Below, piece after piece: positions 8,589 through 16,573 of a stretch of DNA of 64,000 bases (position 1 is the stretch's first letter; each line of letters begins with the position of its first letter). The stretch spans positions 372,001 to 436,000 of the forward strand of contig CAVXHI010000002.1 of the NCBI GenBank assembly GCA_963761655.1, given 5' to 3'. The notes beneath the pieces were generated by a model. The model was not told where the DNA came from. It saw only the letters and a program-made list of their open reading frames with translations, and did not search any database. The DNA comes from RYN-122 sp963761655 (lineage in GTDB: Bacteria; Actinomycetota; Actinomycetes; Mycobacteriales; SCTD01). The position numbers were made by a program, and so were the translations under genes.

Positions 8589-8603
8589 TGCTTGCTGCAA
8601 GCA
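8589..8603. promoter_or_regulatory. Probable MarR operator palindrome
   Basis: Perfect 7-bp inverted repeat with a single central base, TGCTTGC-T-GCAAGCA, 30 bases upstream of the marR start. A TTGC...GCAA dyad of this size is typical of MarR-family binding sites and it is the only such palindrome in the interval between marR and the NlpC/P60 leader. It should mediate autorepression of marR and the exporter. Confidence 0.72.
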
Positions 8604-8647
8604 TCGACCAGCCCACCCTGTTCCGCAGCCGGGATCCGTGATCAGGC

Positions 8648-8663
8648 TGTGACCTGTCTCACG
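8648..8663 (+). promoter_or_regulatory. Candidate CRP/GlxR-type binding site upstream of the NlpC/P60 gene
   Basis: TGTGA-CCTGTC-TCACG matches the TGTGA-N6-TCACA consensus of CRP-family regulators at nine of ten defined positions. It lies about 85 bases before the start of the c-di-AMP riboswitch, so it could act at the promoter of the NlpC/P60 transcript. CRP-family control of wall-hydrolase and Rpf genes is known in mycobacteria and corynebacteria. No cAMP-dependent regulator gene is in the window. Confidence 0.5.
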
Positions 8664-8747
8664 GATCGAGTCGGGGGGTCGGGGGCATCGGGCGGACCCG
8701 GGATGTCATGCTGTCGCCACAGCTCGACCCACACGCACCAGACCGGA

Positions 8748-8945
8748 ACGCCGAGTCCCGCCCCCGGTCATCACGGTGTCCGACCGATCCCAGGGCGGGA
8801 GCGGGGGACCCAGGTTCCTCGGGCACTCGGCCGCACGTCCCTGAGACGGGGACGGCAGCCGCGTGCCCTCGGGGCGAAGCACGACCCCTCGGGGGAGTGC
8901 CGGGCAGCTTCTCCGCCCGAGCCCGACAGCTCACTCCGCAGGCGT
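8748..8945 (+). promoter_or_regulatory. c-di-AMP (ydaO/yuaA-type) riboswitch in the NlpC/P60 leader
   Basis: All conserved blocks of this class are present in order: GCGGGGGACCCA (8801-8812), GGGGCGAAGC (8871-8880) and CCGAGCCCGACAGCTCAC (8917-8934) followed by CGCAGGCG. ACGCC (8748-8752) pairs with GGCGT (8941-8945) for P1, and CCCGCCC/GGGCGGG forms an extra helix before the first core block. The length, about 200 nt, is within the class range. The riboswitch ends just before the ribosome site of the NlpC/P60 gene, so ligand binding could act on transcription or on translation start. High c-di-AMP normally represses these genes. Confidence 0.88.
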
Positions 8946-8962
8946 GCGAGAGGTGTACCCCC

Positions 8963-9877
8963 TTGTTCGCCCTGCCCTGCTCGTACGTCCCGAGGCACGC
9001 CGCTCCCCGCGAGCCGCTCGCTCCGCAGACGCGCACCGTCCTGGCGCTCGGCCTCGCTGCCGCCGTCATCCCGCTCAGCGCCGCGCCGGCGCTCGCCGAG
9101 GGCTCCGCGCCCACCGGCACCACGAGCACCACGAGCAGCGCCGCAGAGGCGGCCCCGGCAGCGGAGAGCGGCCCGGCCAAGGCGCCGGAGGCCCAGCCCC
9201 GCGCGAAGTCCGAGACCGACCTGGTCTTCCGGGCCCCGGCGAAGGCACGCCGCAGCCGCGTGGAGGTCGGCATCCGCCTGACCTCCGCCGGCAAGGGCGT
9301 CCGCAACGGGTACGTGCGGCTCGAGAAGTCCACCGACCAGGGCTGGACCTACGTCGGACGACTGCTCACGAACGGCGACGGCGTCGGCTCGGGCACCCTG
9401 CCGGTCTCCGGCAGCACCCGCCTGCGTGCCGCCTACACGGGCAGCGAGGTCCGCACCCCGGCCGTCAGCTCCGCCCGCGTCGTGCGTGCCGGCAGCACCC
9501 GCAGCACGGCGAGCGAGACGCCCTCCGACGACGAGGCCCCGTCGGGCAGCGAGGGCGTGCTGCGCGAGGCCGCCCGCCACCTGGGCGCCCCCTACCGGTA
9601 CGGCGCCGACGGCCCCGACGCCTTCGACTGCTCCGGCTACACCCGCTACGTCTACGGCCGCCTCGGCAAGAGCCTGCCGCACAGCAGCAGCGCCCAGCGC
9701 CAGGCCGCCACCCCGGTCAGCCGCTCCGACGCGCGCCCCGGTGACCTCGTCTTCATCCCGGGCCACGTCGGCATCTACGCCGGTGGCGGTCGCATGTACG
9801 ACGCCCCCGGCAGCGGCCGCAGCGTCGTGCTCCGCGACATCTACACCTCGAACTACACCGTCGGCCGCGTCCTGTAG
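8963..9877 (+). CDS. Secreted NlpC/P60 peptidoglycan endopeptidase
   Basis: A 304-residue protein: signal peptide (TRTVLALGLAAAVIPLSAAPALA), a low-complexity Ser/Ala/Thr linker, a beta-rich region of about 80 residues (HP-type RVEVGIRLTSAGKGVRNGYVRLE, resembling an Ig-like wall domain), and a C-terminal NlpC/P60 domain with catalytic Cys223 in FDCSGYTRYVYG and His268 in PGHVGIYAG. It should cleave peptide stems of peptidoglycan. The TTG at 8963 is taken as start: GAGAGG lies at 8948-8953, nine bases upstream, and the open frame further upstream runs through the riboswitch and lacks secretory features. Its neighbours are unrelated, so control comes mainly from its own leader. Confidence 0.88.
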   Translation: MFALPCSYVPRHAAPREPLAPQTRTVLALGLAAAVIPLSAAPALAEGSAPTGTTSTTSSAAEAAPAAESGPAKAPEAQPRAKSETDLVFRAPAKARRSRVEVGIRLTSAGKGVRNGYVRLEKSTDQGWTYVGRLLTNGDGVGSGTLPVSGSTRLRAAYTGSEVRTPAVSSARVVRAGSTRSTASETPSDDEAPSGSEGVLREAARHLGAPYRYGADGPDAFDCSGYTRYVYGRLGKSLPHSSSAQRQAATPVSRSDARPGDLVFIPGHVGIYAGGGRMYDAPGSGRSVVLRDIYTSNYTVGRVL

Positions 9878-9892
9878 GACGCCCCGCACGCA

Positions 9893-9915
9893 CGGCCGGC
9901 CGCGGGGACCGGCCG
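9893..9915. terminator. GC-rich hairpin between convergent genes
   Basis: CGGCCGG (9893-9899) and CCGGCCG (9909-9915) form a 7-bp stem with a 9-base loop between the convergent NlpC/P60 and PAC2 genes. It has no U-tract, which is usual for actinomycete terminators, and could serve both directions. Confidence 0.5.
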
Positions 9916-9922
9916 GACCTGT

Positions 9923-10849
9923 CTACGGGTCGGTGCGCTCGGCGAGGAAGCGCTCGAGCTCGGCACCGAGCTCGTCGGCGCTGGGCAGCTCGCCCTCGCT
10001 GTCGAGCAGGCTGCCGTCGTCGGCCAGCAGGCTCTTCCGTCCGCGGCCGGCGACGAACGCGTCGTACTGGGCCTCGAGCGCCGACACGACCGACGCGACC
10101 TCCTCGGAGCCCGCGACCTGGGCGTCGATCGCCTCGCGGGTGCGCAGGGCACTGGCCTCGAGGTCGGCCAGCGGCAGCGTCAGCCCGGTCATCTTCCCGA
10201 CCTCGCGCAGCAGCACGACGGCCGCGCCGGGGAAGTCCGCCTGCGACACGTACTGCGGCACGTGGACGGCGAAGCCCGCGGTCGTGTGCCCGGCCTCGGC
10301 CAGCCGGTGCTCGATCAGGTGACCGGCCGACGCCGGGACCTGCACGGTCCCGATCCACGGCTCGTAGCCCGCGACGAGCTCCTTCTCGCGGCTGTGCGCG
10401 ATCACCCCGACCGGCCGGGTGTGCGGCAGGGCCATCGGGATCGCGTTCAGCCCCACGGTCAGCCGGACGTCGAAGTGCTCGACCAGCTGCTGGACCGCGC
10501 CCACGAAGCGCTCCCACTGCACGTCGGGCTCCGGCCCGGCGAGCAGCAGGAACGGCACGCCGGTCTCGTCCTCGACCCGGTGCAGCGCCAGGCGCGGCGC
10601 CTCGTAGCTCTCCCAGTGGTCCTCGACGAACAGCATCGGGGGGCGCCGGGCCCGGTAGTCGTGCAGCTGGTCGTGGTCGAACACGGCCACGACCTGCGAG
10701 GGGAGCCGGTCCAGCAGGGCGGTCCGGGCGAGGCTGGTGGCGTTGCCGGCGTCGACGAAGCCGTCGAGGGCCTGCACGAGGACCGGGCGGTCGAGCAGCG
10801 GGGCGTCGTCGCTGAGCGCGTAGAGGCCGGAGGGGTCGAGGCGGTCCAT
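9923..10849 (-). CDS. PAC2 family protein (proteasome-assembly-chaperone-like)
   Basis: A 308-residue protein with the PAC2 fold signature: PVLVQALDGFVDAGNATSLARTALLDRL at the N-terminus, VAVFDHDQLHDYRARRPPMLFV, and the central GVNAIPMALPHTRPVGVIAHS-like block (here VGLNAIPMALPHTRP). Actinobacterial PAC2 proteins are widespread beside proteasome-containing genomes, but their biochemical role is not established; a chaperone or acyl/peptide carboxylate ligase-related role has been proposed for relatives. The C-terminal third is acidic and predicted helical. Stand-alone gene, convergent with the NlpC/P60 gene and divergent from the FmdB gene. Confidence 0.85.
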   Translation of the reverse strand: MDRLDPSGLYALSDDAPLLDRPVLVQALDGFVDAGNATSLARTALLDRLPSQVVAVFDHDQLHDYRARRPPMLFVEDHWESYEAPRLALHRVEDETGVPFLLLAGPEPDVQWERFVGAVQQLVEHFDVRLTVGLNAIPMALPHTRPVGVIAHSREKELVAGYEPWIGTVQVPASAGHLIEHRLAEAGHTTAGFAVHVPQYVSQADFPGAAVVLLREVGKMTGLTLPLADLEASALRTREAIDAQVAGSEEVASVVSALEAQYDAFVAGRGRKSLLADDGSLLDSEGELPSADELGAELERFLAERTDP

Positions 10850-10887
10850 GCCGTGGGCAACGTCCGGACCGGCCGTAACCTTTCCGC

Positions 10888-11088
10888 GTGCCGACCTACG
10901 CGTACCGCTGCCGGACCTGCGACGCCGCGTTCGAGGTGCAGCGCAGCGTCACGGCCTCTGCGCCCGTCACGCCCTGCCCGGACGGCCACGAGCAGACCAG
11001 CCGCGTCTGGTCCGCCGTCGCGGTGTCCAGCGGGGCCCCGGCGCCGGCGTCGGGCGGGGGCTGCTGCGGCGGGGGCTGCTGCGGCTGA
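10888..11088 (+). CDS. FmdB family zinc-ribbon protein
   Basis: A 66-residue protein opening with MPTYAYRCRTCDAAFEVQRS, the FmdB/CxxC_CXXC_SSSS signature; the second metal pair is degenerate here (CPDGHEQ). It ends in a Gly/Cys-rich tail GGGCCGGGCCG that may add a metal site. FmdB proteins were named as putative regulators of formamidase but their role is unknown in most actinomycetes. GTG start (10888); it precedes the MoxR-type ATPase gene by 37 bases on the same strand, so it may share its transcript. Confidence 0.85.
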   Translation: MPTYAYRCRTCDAAFEVQRSVTASAPVTPCPDGHEQTSRVWSAVAVSSGAPAPASGGGCCGGGCCG

Positions 11089-11125
11089 GGGACTGCCGGG
11101 CCCTGCCGCCGGGTTGGGCCGGGAG

Positions 11126-12238
11126 ATGACCCCCTACGAGAGCACCCTCGGCGCCCTCGGCGTCGCCGTCGCGGCCGGCGTCCCGACCGTCCTGTGGGGC
11201 GGTCCGGGGGAGGGCAAGACCAGCGTCGTCACGGCCACCGCGGCCGCGCTCGGTCTCCACCTCGAGGTCGTGCTGGCCAGCGTGCGAGAGCCCACCGACT
11301 TCGCCGGGCTGCCCGTCGTGGAGGCCGGCCGGGTGCGGCTCGCGCCGCCCGACTGGGCCCAGCGCCTGGTCGACGCCGACGCCCGCGGCCAGGTCCCGGC
11401 CGTGTTCTTCGACGAGGTCAACACCGCGTCGCCCGCCACCCAGGCCGCCCTGCTGCGCGTCTGCAGCGAGCGCGTCGTGGGTGACCTCGCGCTGCCCGCC
11501 TCGACCGTCGTCCTCGCCGCGGCCAACCCGCCGAGCGTGGCCGCGGACGGCTGGGACCTCGCCGCCCCGATGGCGAACCGGTTCTGCCACCTCGACTGGC
11601 GCCTGCCCGCCGACGTCGTCGCGGCCGGGTTCCTCGGCGGCTGGCCCGCGCCCGTCGTGCCCGTCCTGCCCGACGACCTCGAGCCGTTCCTGCGCCAGGC
11701 GCGCGCCTCGGTGTCGTCCTACCTGAGGGTCCGGCCGTCCGACGTGTCCGTGCTGCCCAGGGACGCGGCCGCGGCCGGACGCGCCTTCCCGACGCCCCGC
11801 ACCTGGGAGCACGCCGCGCGCCTGCTCGCGGTCTGCGCCGCCGCCGGGTCCGCCGACGACGTCCGCCGCCGGGTGGTCGCCGGCGTCGTGGGGGAGGCCG
11901 CCGCCCTGCAGCTGCTGACCTTCCTCGAGGAGCTCGACCTGCCCGACCCCGAGCAGGTCCTCGCCGATCCGGCGTCGTTCGTGCTGCCGGAGCGGGGCGA
12001 CCGGGCGTACGCCGCCCTGGCAGCCGTCGTCGCCGCGGTGCTGTCCGACCCGACGCCGGACCGCTGGCAGGCCGGGGTGCGCGTCGTCGCGCAGGCGGCC
12101 GAGCAGGGCAAGGCCGACGTCGGGGCGGTGGCCATGCAGGCGCTCGTGCAGCACCGGCCGGCGGCCACCGCACTGCCCGTCGAGATCCGCGCCTTCGTCC
12201 CTGTGCTGACGAGGGCCGGCCTGCTGTCGCTGACGTGA
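11126..12238 (+). CDS. MoxR-type AAA+ ATPase
   Basis: A 370-residue AAA+ protein with Walker A GGPGEGKT (25-32), Walker B VFFDEVN (93-99) and sensor/arginine-finger context LAAANPPSVAADGWDLAAPMANRF. MoxR ATPases act with VWA-domain partners as chaperones for metal-cofactor insertion or enzyme activation, and the next gene is exactly such a partner, overlapping by four bases (GTGA at 12235-12238). Unusually, the Walker A is GxGEGKT rather than GxGxGKS. The start ATG at 11126 has GGGAG directly adjacent, so the in-frame TTG at 11114 is an alternative. Confidence 0.87.
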   Translation: MTPYESTLGALGVAVAAGVPTVLWGGPGEGKTSVVTATAAALGLHLEVVLASVREPTDFAGLPVVEAGRVRLAPPDWAQRLVDADARGQVPAVFFDEVNTASPATQAALLRVCSERVVGDLALPASTVVLAAANPPSVAADGWDLAAPMANRFCHLDWRLPADVVAAGFLGGWPAPVVPVLPDDLEPFLRQARASVSSYLRVRPSDVSVLPRDAAAAGRAFPTPRTWEHAARLLAVCAAAGSADDVRRRVVAGVVGEAAALQLLTFLEELDLPDPEQVLADPASFVLPERGDRAYAALAAVVAAVLSDPTPDRWQAGVRVVAQAAEQGKADVGAVAMQALVQHRPAATALPVEIRAFVPVLTRAGLLSLT

Positions 12239-13383
12239 GCCCTGAGCAGCTCGAGGTCCTGCAGGCCGCGCGGGTGGTCGCGACCCGCGGGCAGCCCTAC
12301 CTCGCCGTGGCCCTGCACAGCCTCGTCCTGCGTCCGGCCCCCGGGCTCGGCACCTTCGCCGTCGACCGTGCCTGGCGGCTCTACGTCGACCCGGCCCGGC
12401 TGTCCGACTGGAGCGTCGAGCAGGTGGCCGCCGTCCTCGTGCACGAGGTGTGGCACCTGCTCCGCGACCACGCCGGGCGCGGTGAGCGGCGGGGCATCGC
12501 CGGGCGGGAGCGAGCCTGGAACACCGCCTGCGACGCCGAGATCAACGACGACCTGCTCGAGGCCGGCCTGCCCCTGCCCGGCACCCCGCCGACCCCGGCC
12601 CGGCTCCGGCTGCCCGACGGGCTGCTCGCCGAGCAGTACTACGAGGACCTCCCGCCGGGCCGCACCTGGACGGTCGACTGCGGCAGCGGGGCCGACGGCG
12701 CACCCCGGGAGTGGGAGGACGGCGGCGCGCCCGGGCTGTCGCCGGTGCAGGCCGACCTCGTCCGGACCGCCACCGCGCAGGAGGTCGCCGCGGCCGCGGG
12801 CACCGTCCCGGCCGGCTGGGAGCGGTGGGCGCAGGGGCTGCTGTCGCCGAAGGTCGACTGGCGGCAGGTCCTGGCGGCGTCCGTGCGGGGCGGGCTCGGG
12901 TGGGTCGCGGGCAGCACGGACCACACCCGCAGCCGACCGTCGCGGCGGGCCTCGTCGAGCCCGGGCGTCGTGCTGTCGTCGTTGCGCCGGCCGGTCCCGG
13001 TGGTCGCCGTCGTCGTCGACACCTCGGGCTCGGTCGACGACGCGATGCTCGGGCAGGCGCTCGCCGAGGTCGACGGCGCGCTGCAGGGCGGTGGGGTGCG
13101 GCGCGAGGCCGTGACCGTGCTGGCGTGCGACGCGCAGGCCGGGCCGGCGCAGCGGGTGCGGTCGGCGTCGCAGGTCCGGCTGGCGGGTGGCGGGGGCACC
13201 GACCTGCGGGTCGGCATCGCGGCGGCGGCCGCGCTGCGTCCCCGGCCGCAGCTGCTGGTGGTGCTGACCGACGGTCGGACGCCGTGGCCCGAGGCGCCGC
13301 CCCGCGGGGTGCGGGTGGTCGTGGCCCTGCTGGAGGACGGTCCGCCTCCGCCGGCGTGGGCGACCGTGGTGCGAGCCTGCTGA
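12235..13383 (+). CDS. DUF2201-type putative metallopeptidase with C-terminal VWA-like domain
   Basis: A 382-residue protein. The N-terminal half has a zinc-peptidase-like HEVWHLLRDH motif (His70, Glu71, His74) and NTACDAEINDDL, as in DUF2201 proteins; the C-terminal half is a VWA-like domain with MIDAS residues DTSGS at 262-266, followed by GGGGTDLR and VVLTDGRTPWP. Translationally coupled to the MoxR-type ATPase, forming a MoxR-VWA pair. The likely job is ATP-driven remodelling of an unknown metalloenzyme, with the metallopeptidase-like domain as a processing or recognition module. The substrate is not in the immediate neighbourhood. Confidence 0.85.
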   Translation: MSPEQLEVLQAARVVATRGQPYLAVALHSLVLRPAPGLGTFAVDRAWRLYVDPARLSDWSVEQVAAVLVHEVWHLLRDHAGRGERRGIAGRERAWNTACDAEINDDLLEAGLPLPGTPPTPARLRLPDGLLAEQYYEDLPPGRTWTVDCGSGADGAPREWEDGGAPGLSPVQADLVRTATAQEVAAAAGTVPAGWERWAQGLLSPKVDWRQVLAASVRGGLGWVAGSTDHTRSRPSRRASSSPGVVLSSLRRPVPVVAVVVDTSGSVDDAMLGQALAEVDGALQGGGVRREAVTVLACDAQAGPAQRVRSASQVRLAGGGGTDLRVGIAAAAALRPRPQLLVVLTDGRTPWPEAPPRGVRVVVALLEDGPPPPAWATVVRAC

Positions 13384-13387
13384 GCGG

Positions 13388-13990
13388 TCAGACGGGGGTC
13401 AGCCGCAGCAGGGAAGCCACGACCTCGGCGGCCGGCACCTGCCGGGCGAAGACGGCGGACGCCCCGGCGTCGAGCAGCCTGCCCACGGCCTCGTCACGCA
13501 CGGTCCGCACGCCGACGACGACGCCCGGCACGTGCAGCCGGGTCTGCTCGACCACCTCGAGGCCCGGCACCATCACCAGGCTGTCCTCGAGCAGGAGCAG
13601 CTCGGGCTGCTCGGCCACGCAGGTGCCGATGGCGTCGGCGCCGTTGTCGGTGCGGGCGACCACCTCGACGCCGGCGTCCAGGAACGCGGTGCAGGCCTTC
13701 TCGAGGAACCAGGCGTCCCGGTGCGCGAGCACCGCCCGCGGGGCGCCGTTCTGCCGCAGCAGGCCGCCGCTCTCGCGCAGCTGCTGCTCGGCGCGGGCGA
13801 CCAGGGCCTCGTGGCTGCGGCGAAGCGCCTCGAGCGCGCGGGCGCTGTCGAGCCGCATCTCACGGGTGCGGGCGGTGGCCGCGAGCGCGAGCTCTCGGGC
13901 CCGGCGGGCGCTGTTGAAGCCGTCGATCGCGCGGACCTGGCGGACGTCGAGGTCCGCCCGGCTGACGGGAGCGGCGGGCGGCACGGTCAC
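13388..13990 (-). CDS. Orphan receiver-domain (REC-like) protein
   Basis: A 200-residue protein with an N-terminal helical region of about 80 residues (SARRARELALAATARTREMRLDSARALEALRRSHEALVARAEQQL), probably a coiled coil, and a C-terminal receiver-like domain from RAVLAHRDAWFLEKACTAFLDAG to the end. The phosphoacceptor would be Asp136 in LLLLEDSLVMVPGLEV, and the conserved Lys of receivers appears replaced (VFARQVPAAEV). No HTH output domain and no adjacent kinase. GTG at 13990 follows GGGGAGG at five bases. Convergent with the VWA gene, 4 bp apart. Role unknown; a protein-interaction signalling adaptor is possible. Confidence 0.7.
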   Translation of the reverse strand: MTVPPAAPVSRADLDVRQVRAIDGFNSARRARELALAATARTREMRLDSARALEALRRSHEALVARAEQQLRESGGLLRQNGAPRAVLAHRDAWFLEKACTAFLDAGVEVVARTDNGADAIGTCVAEQPELLLLEDSLVMVPGLEVVEQTRLHVPGVVVGVRTVRDEAVGRLLDAGASAVFARQVPAAEVVASLLRLTPV

Positions 13991-14114
13991 GTCCACCTCC
14001 CCGTCGTCCAGCAGGGCTGCCGGCCGCGCGACCGTACCGCTCGGGACCCCTGGTGGCGAGACGTCCCGGCGTCCGGTGCGCGTGCCTGGACGCCCTGCGT
14101 GGCACGGTGCCTGC

Positions 14115-15030
14115 ATGACGACCTCCCTGACCCTCCCGTCCTTCTGCCTCGGCGGCAACGTGTTCGGCTGGACCGCGGACGAGGAGCAGTCCTTCGCGGT
14201 CCTGGACGCGTTCGCCGACGCCGGCGGCACCTTCGTCGACACCGCCGACGTCTACTCGGCCTGGGCGCCCGGCAACCGCGGTGGCGAGTCCGAGGCGGTG
14301 CTCGGCCGCTGGATGGCGAGTCGCGGCAACCGCGACCAGATGGTGATCGCCACCAAGGTGGCCTCGCTGCCGGGGCGCGAGGGCCTCGGCGCCGACAACG
14401 TGCGGGCCGCCGCCCGCGAGTCCCTGGAGCGGCTGCAGACCGACCGGATCGACCTCTACTACGCGCACCGGGACGACGACGGCACCCCGCAGGAGGAGAC
14501 CTGTGCGGCCTTCGACGCCCTGGTGCAGGAGGGCGCGGTGCGCGCGCTGGGCGCCTCCAACTTCTCCTCCGCCCGGCTCGCGTCCGCGCTGGCGCTGCAG
14601 GACCGGGAGGGCTGGACCCGGTACACCGCCGTGCAGCCGCTCTACAACCTGCTCGACCGCGACTACGAGCGCGACCTCGCACCGCTGCTGGCCGACGAGG
14701 GCCTGGCCTGCGTGCCGTACTCCGCGCTCGCCAGCGGCTTCCTCTCGGGCAAGTACCGGCCCGGCGTCGACGTCGAGAGCGTGCGCTCGGCCAAGGCGTC
14801 GTCGTACCTCGAGCGCGGGGGCGAGCAGGCGCTGCAGGTGCTCGACGAGGTCGCCTCGGCGCACGGGACGACGGTGCCGGCGGTCGCGCTGGCGTGGCTC
14901 GCCGCGCAGCCCACCGTGGCCGTCCCCGATCGCGAGCGCGCGGACCCCGGAGCAGCTCGCCGACCTGCTGCCCGCCCTCGACCTGCGCCTGACCGACGAG
15001 GAGCTGACCCGGCTGTCGGCGCTCGGGTGA
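14115..15030 (+). pseudogene. Aldo/keto reductase, with a C-terminal frameshift
   Basis: An aldo/keto reductase of about 305 residues (LGGNVFGWTADEEQSFAVLDAFADAGGTFVDTADVYS; catalytic Asp-Tyr-Lys-His context FVDTADVYS, VIATKV, YYAHRDD). The frame is correct to AAQPTVAVP at 14927; the expected IASARTPEQLADLLPALDLRLTDEELTRLSALG follows in the +1 frame and ends at 15030. One extra G at about 14928 (CCCCGATCG versus CCCCATCG) explains this. The last about 34 residues help bind NADP(H), so a true shift would damage function; sequencing error is at least as likely. It precedes the acyl-CoA ligase by 22 bases. Substrate unknown. Confidence 0.82.
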
Positions 15031-15052
15031 CCTGCGTCATAGGCTCCGCGGC

Positions 15053-16573
15053 ATGAGCTTCAACCTCGCCACCATCCTGCGGGAGTCCGCGACCGCGAAC
15101 CCGGACAAGACGCTGTGCCACGTGAACGACCTGTCGTTCACCTACGCCCAGGTCGACGAGATCAGCGGCCGGGTCGCCTCCGCCCTGCTGGCGATCGGCC
15201 TCGAGCAGGGCGACAAGGTGGCGGTCCAGCTGCCGAACCTGCCGCAGTTCCTGTTCACCTACTTCGGCATCCTCAAGGCCGGCCTGGTGATGGTCCCGCT
15301 GAACCCGCTCCTGCGGGCCCCCGAGGTCGCCTACCACCTCGACAACAGCGACTCCAAGGCCCTGGTGACCTTCGAGATGTTCGCCGAGGAGGCGTTCAAG
15401 GGCGTCGGCCAGCTCGAGACGGCGATCCCGACCTACGTCGTCAACCTCCCCGGCAACGACGCGCGGCCCGAGGGCACCAAGCACTTCGACGAGCTCTACT
15501 TCGCCGACGACACCCGCGACATCGTGCCGCTGAGCGCGGACGACACCGCGGTGCTGCTCTACACGAGCGGCACGACCGGCAAGCCCAAGGGCGCCGAGCT
15601 CACCCACTTCCAGCTGTTCATGAACTGCACGGTGGCGGGCGAGCTGTTCGAGTTCCGCGAGGACGACATCGGCGTCGCCGTGCTGCCGCTGTTCCACGTG
15701 TTCGGCCTGTCCAGCGTGCTCAACGTGACGGTCCGGTACGGCGGGACGATGGTGCTGGTGCCGCGCTTCGAGATGGACCCCGTCATCGAGGCCATCGAGA
15801 AGCACAGGTGCACGATCTTCAGCGGCGTGCCGACGATGTACTTCGCCCTGCTCAACACCGACACCTCGAGCCGCGACCTGAGCTCGATGCGGGTCGGCGT
15901 CAGTGGCGGTGCGGCGATCCCTGGCGAGACCATCAGGGCGTTCGAGGAGAAGTTCCCGCACTGCGTGGTCCTCGAGGGCTACGGCCTGTCCGAGAGCGCC
16001 AGCACCACGACGTTCAACATCAACGCCGAGCAGCGCAAGGTCCTGAGCATCGGCAAGCCGATCTGGGGCGTGCAGGTCGAGGTCGTGGACGCGGACGAGA
16101 AGCCCCTGCCCCCCGGCGAGGACAACGTCGGCGAGCTCGTCATCCGGGGCCACAACATCATGAAGGGGTACTACAAGAACCCCGAGGCCACGGCGGAGGC
16201 CTTCAAGGGCGGCTGGTTCCACACCGGCGACCTCGGCTACCGCGACGACGACGGCTTCCTGTTCATCGTGGACCGCAAGAAGGACCTCATCATCCGCGGC
16301 GGGTACAACGTCTACCCGCGCGAGATCGAGGAGGTGCTGTTCGAGCACCCCGCCGTCGCCGAGGCCGCCGTCATCGGCAAGAAGGACGACAAGCTCGGCG
16401 AGGAGGTCGTCGGCATCGTGTCGCTCAAGCCGGGCGCCTCCGCGACGCCGGACGAGATCAAGGACTTCTGCAAGGAGCGCCTCGCGGCCTACAAGTACCC
16501 GCGCGAGGTCCGCATCGTCGACGAGCTGCCCAAGGGCCCGACCGGCAAGATCCTCAAGAAGGAGCTGCGTTGA
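15053..16573 (+). CDS. fadD: Long-chain fatty-acid--CoA ligase
   Basis: A 506-residue ANL-superfamily ligase with P-loop LLYTSGTTGKPKGAELTH (about 167-184), YGLSESAST, the GWFHTGDLGYRDDDGF adenylate-binding block, the hinge DRKKDLIIRGGYNVYPREIEEV and the C-terminal catalytic Lys in GPTGKILKKELR. It activates a carboxylic acid as acyl-AMP, then acyl-CoA. Length and sequence best fit fatty acyl-CoA synthetases of actinomycetes. It heads a compact run of five genes (monooxygenase, MFS, SDR, lactone oxidase), with a TTGA overlap to the next gene, which suggests shared transcription rather than a proven pathway. The acid chain length is not predictable. Confidence 0.9.
   Translation: MSFNLATILRESATANPDKTLCHVNDLSFTYAQVDEISGRVASALLAIGLEQGDKVAVQLPNLPQFLFTYFGILKAGLVMVPLNPLLRAPEVAYHLDNSDSKALVTFEMFAEEAFKGVGQLETAIPTYVVNLPGNDARPEGTKHFDELYFADDTRDIVPLSADDTAVLLYTSGTTGKPKGAELTHFQLFMNCTVAGELFEFREDDIGVAVLPLFHVFGLSSVLNVTVRYGGTMVLVPRFEMDPVIEAIEKHRCTIFSGVPTMYFALLNTDTSSRDLSSMRVGVSGGAAIPGETIRAFEEKFPHCVVLEGYGLSESASTTTFNINAEQRKVLSIGKPIWGVQVEVVDADEKPLPPGEDNVGELVIRGHNIMKGYYKNPEATAEAFKGGWFHTGDLGYRDDDGFLFIVDRKKDLIIRGGYNVYPREIEEVLFEHPAVAEAAVIGKKDDKLGEEVVGIVSLKPGASATPDEIKDFCKERLAAYKYPREVRIVDELPKGPTGKILKKELR

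Noticed and set aside
8708..8962. 85-residue N-terminal extension of the NlpC/P60 protein
   Set aside because: It would be translated from the riboswitch, lacks homology, and would put the signal peptide at residue about 110.
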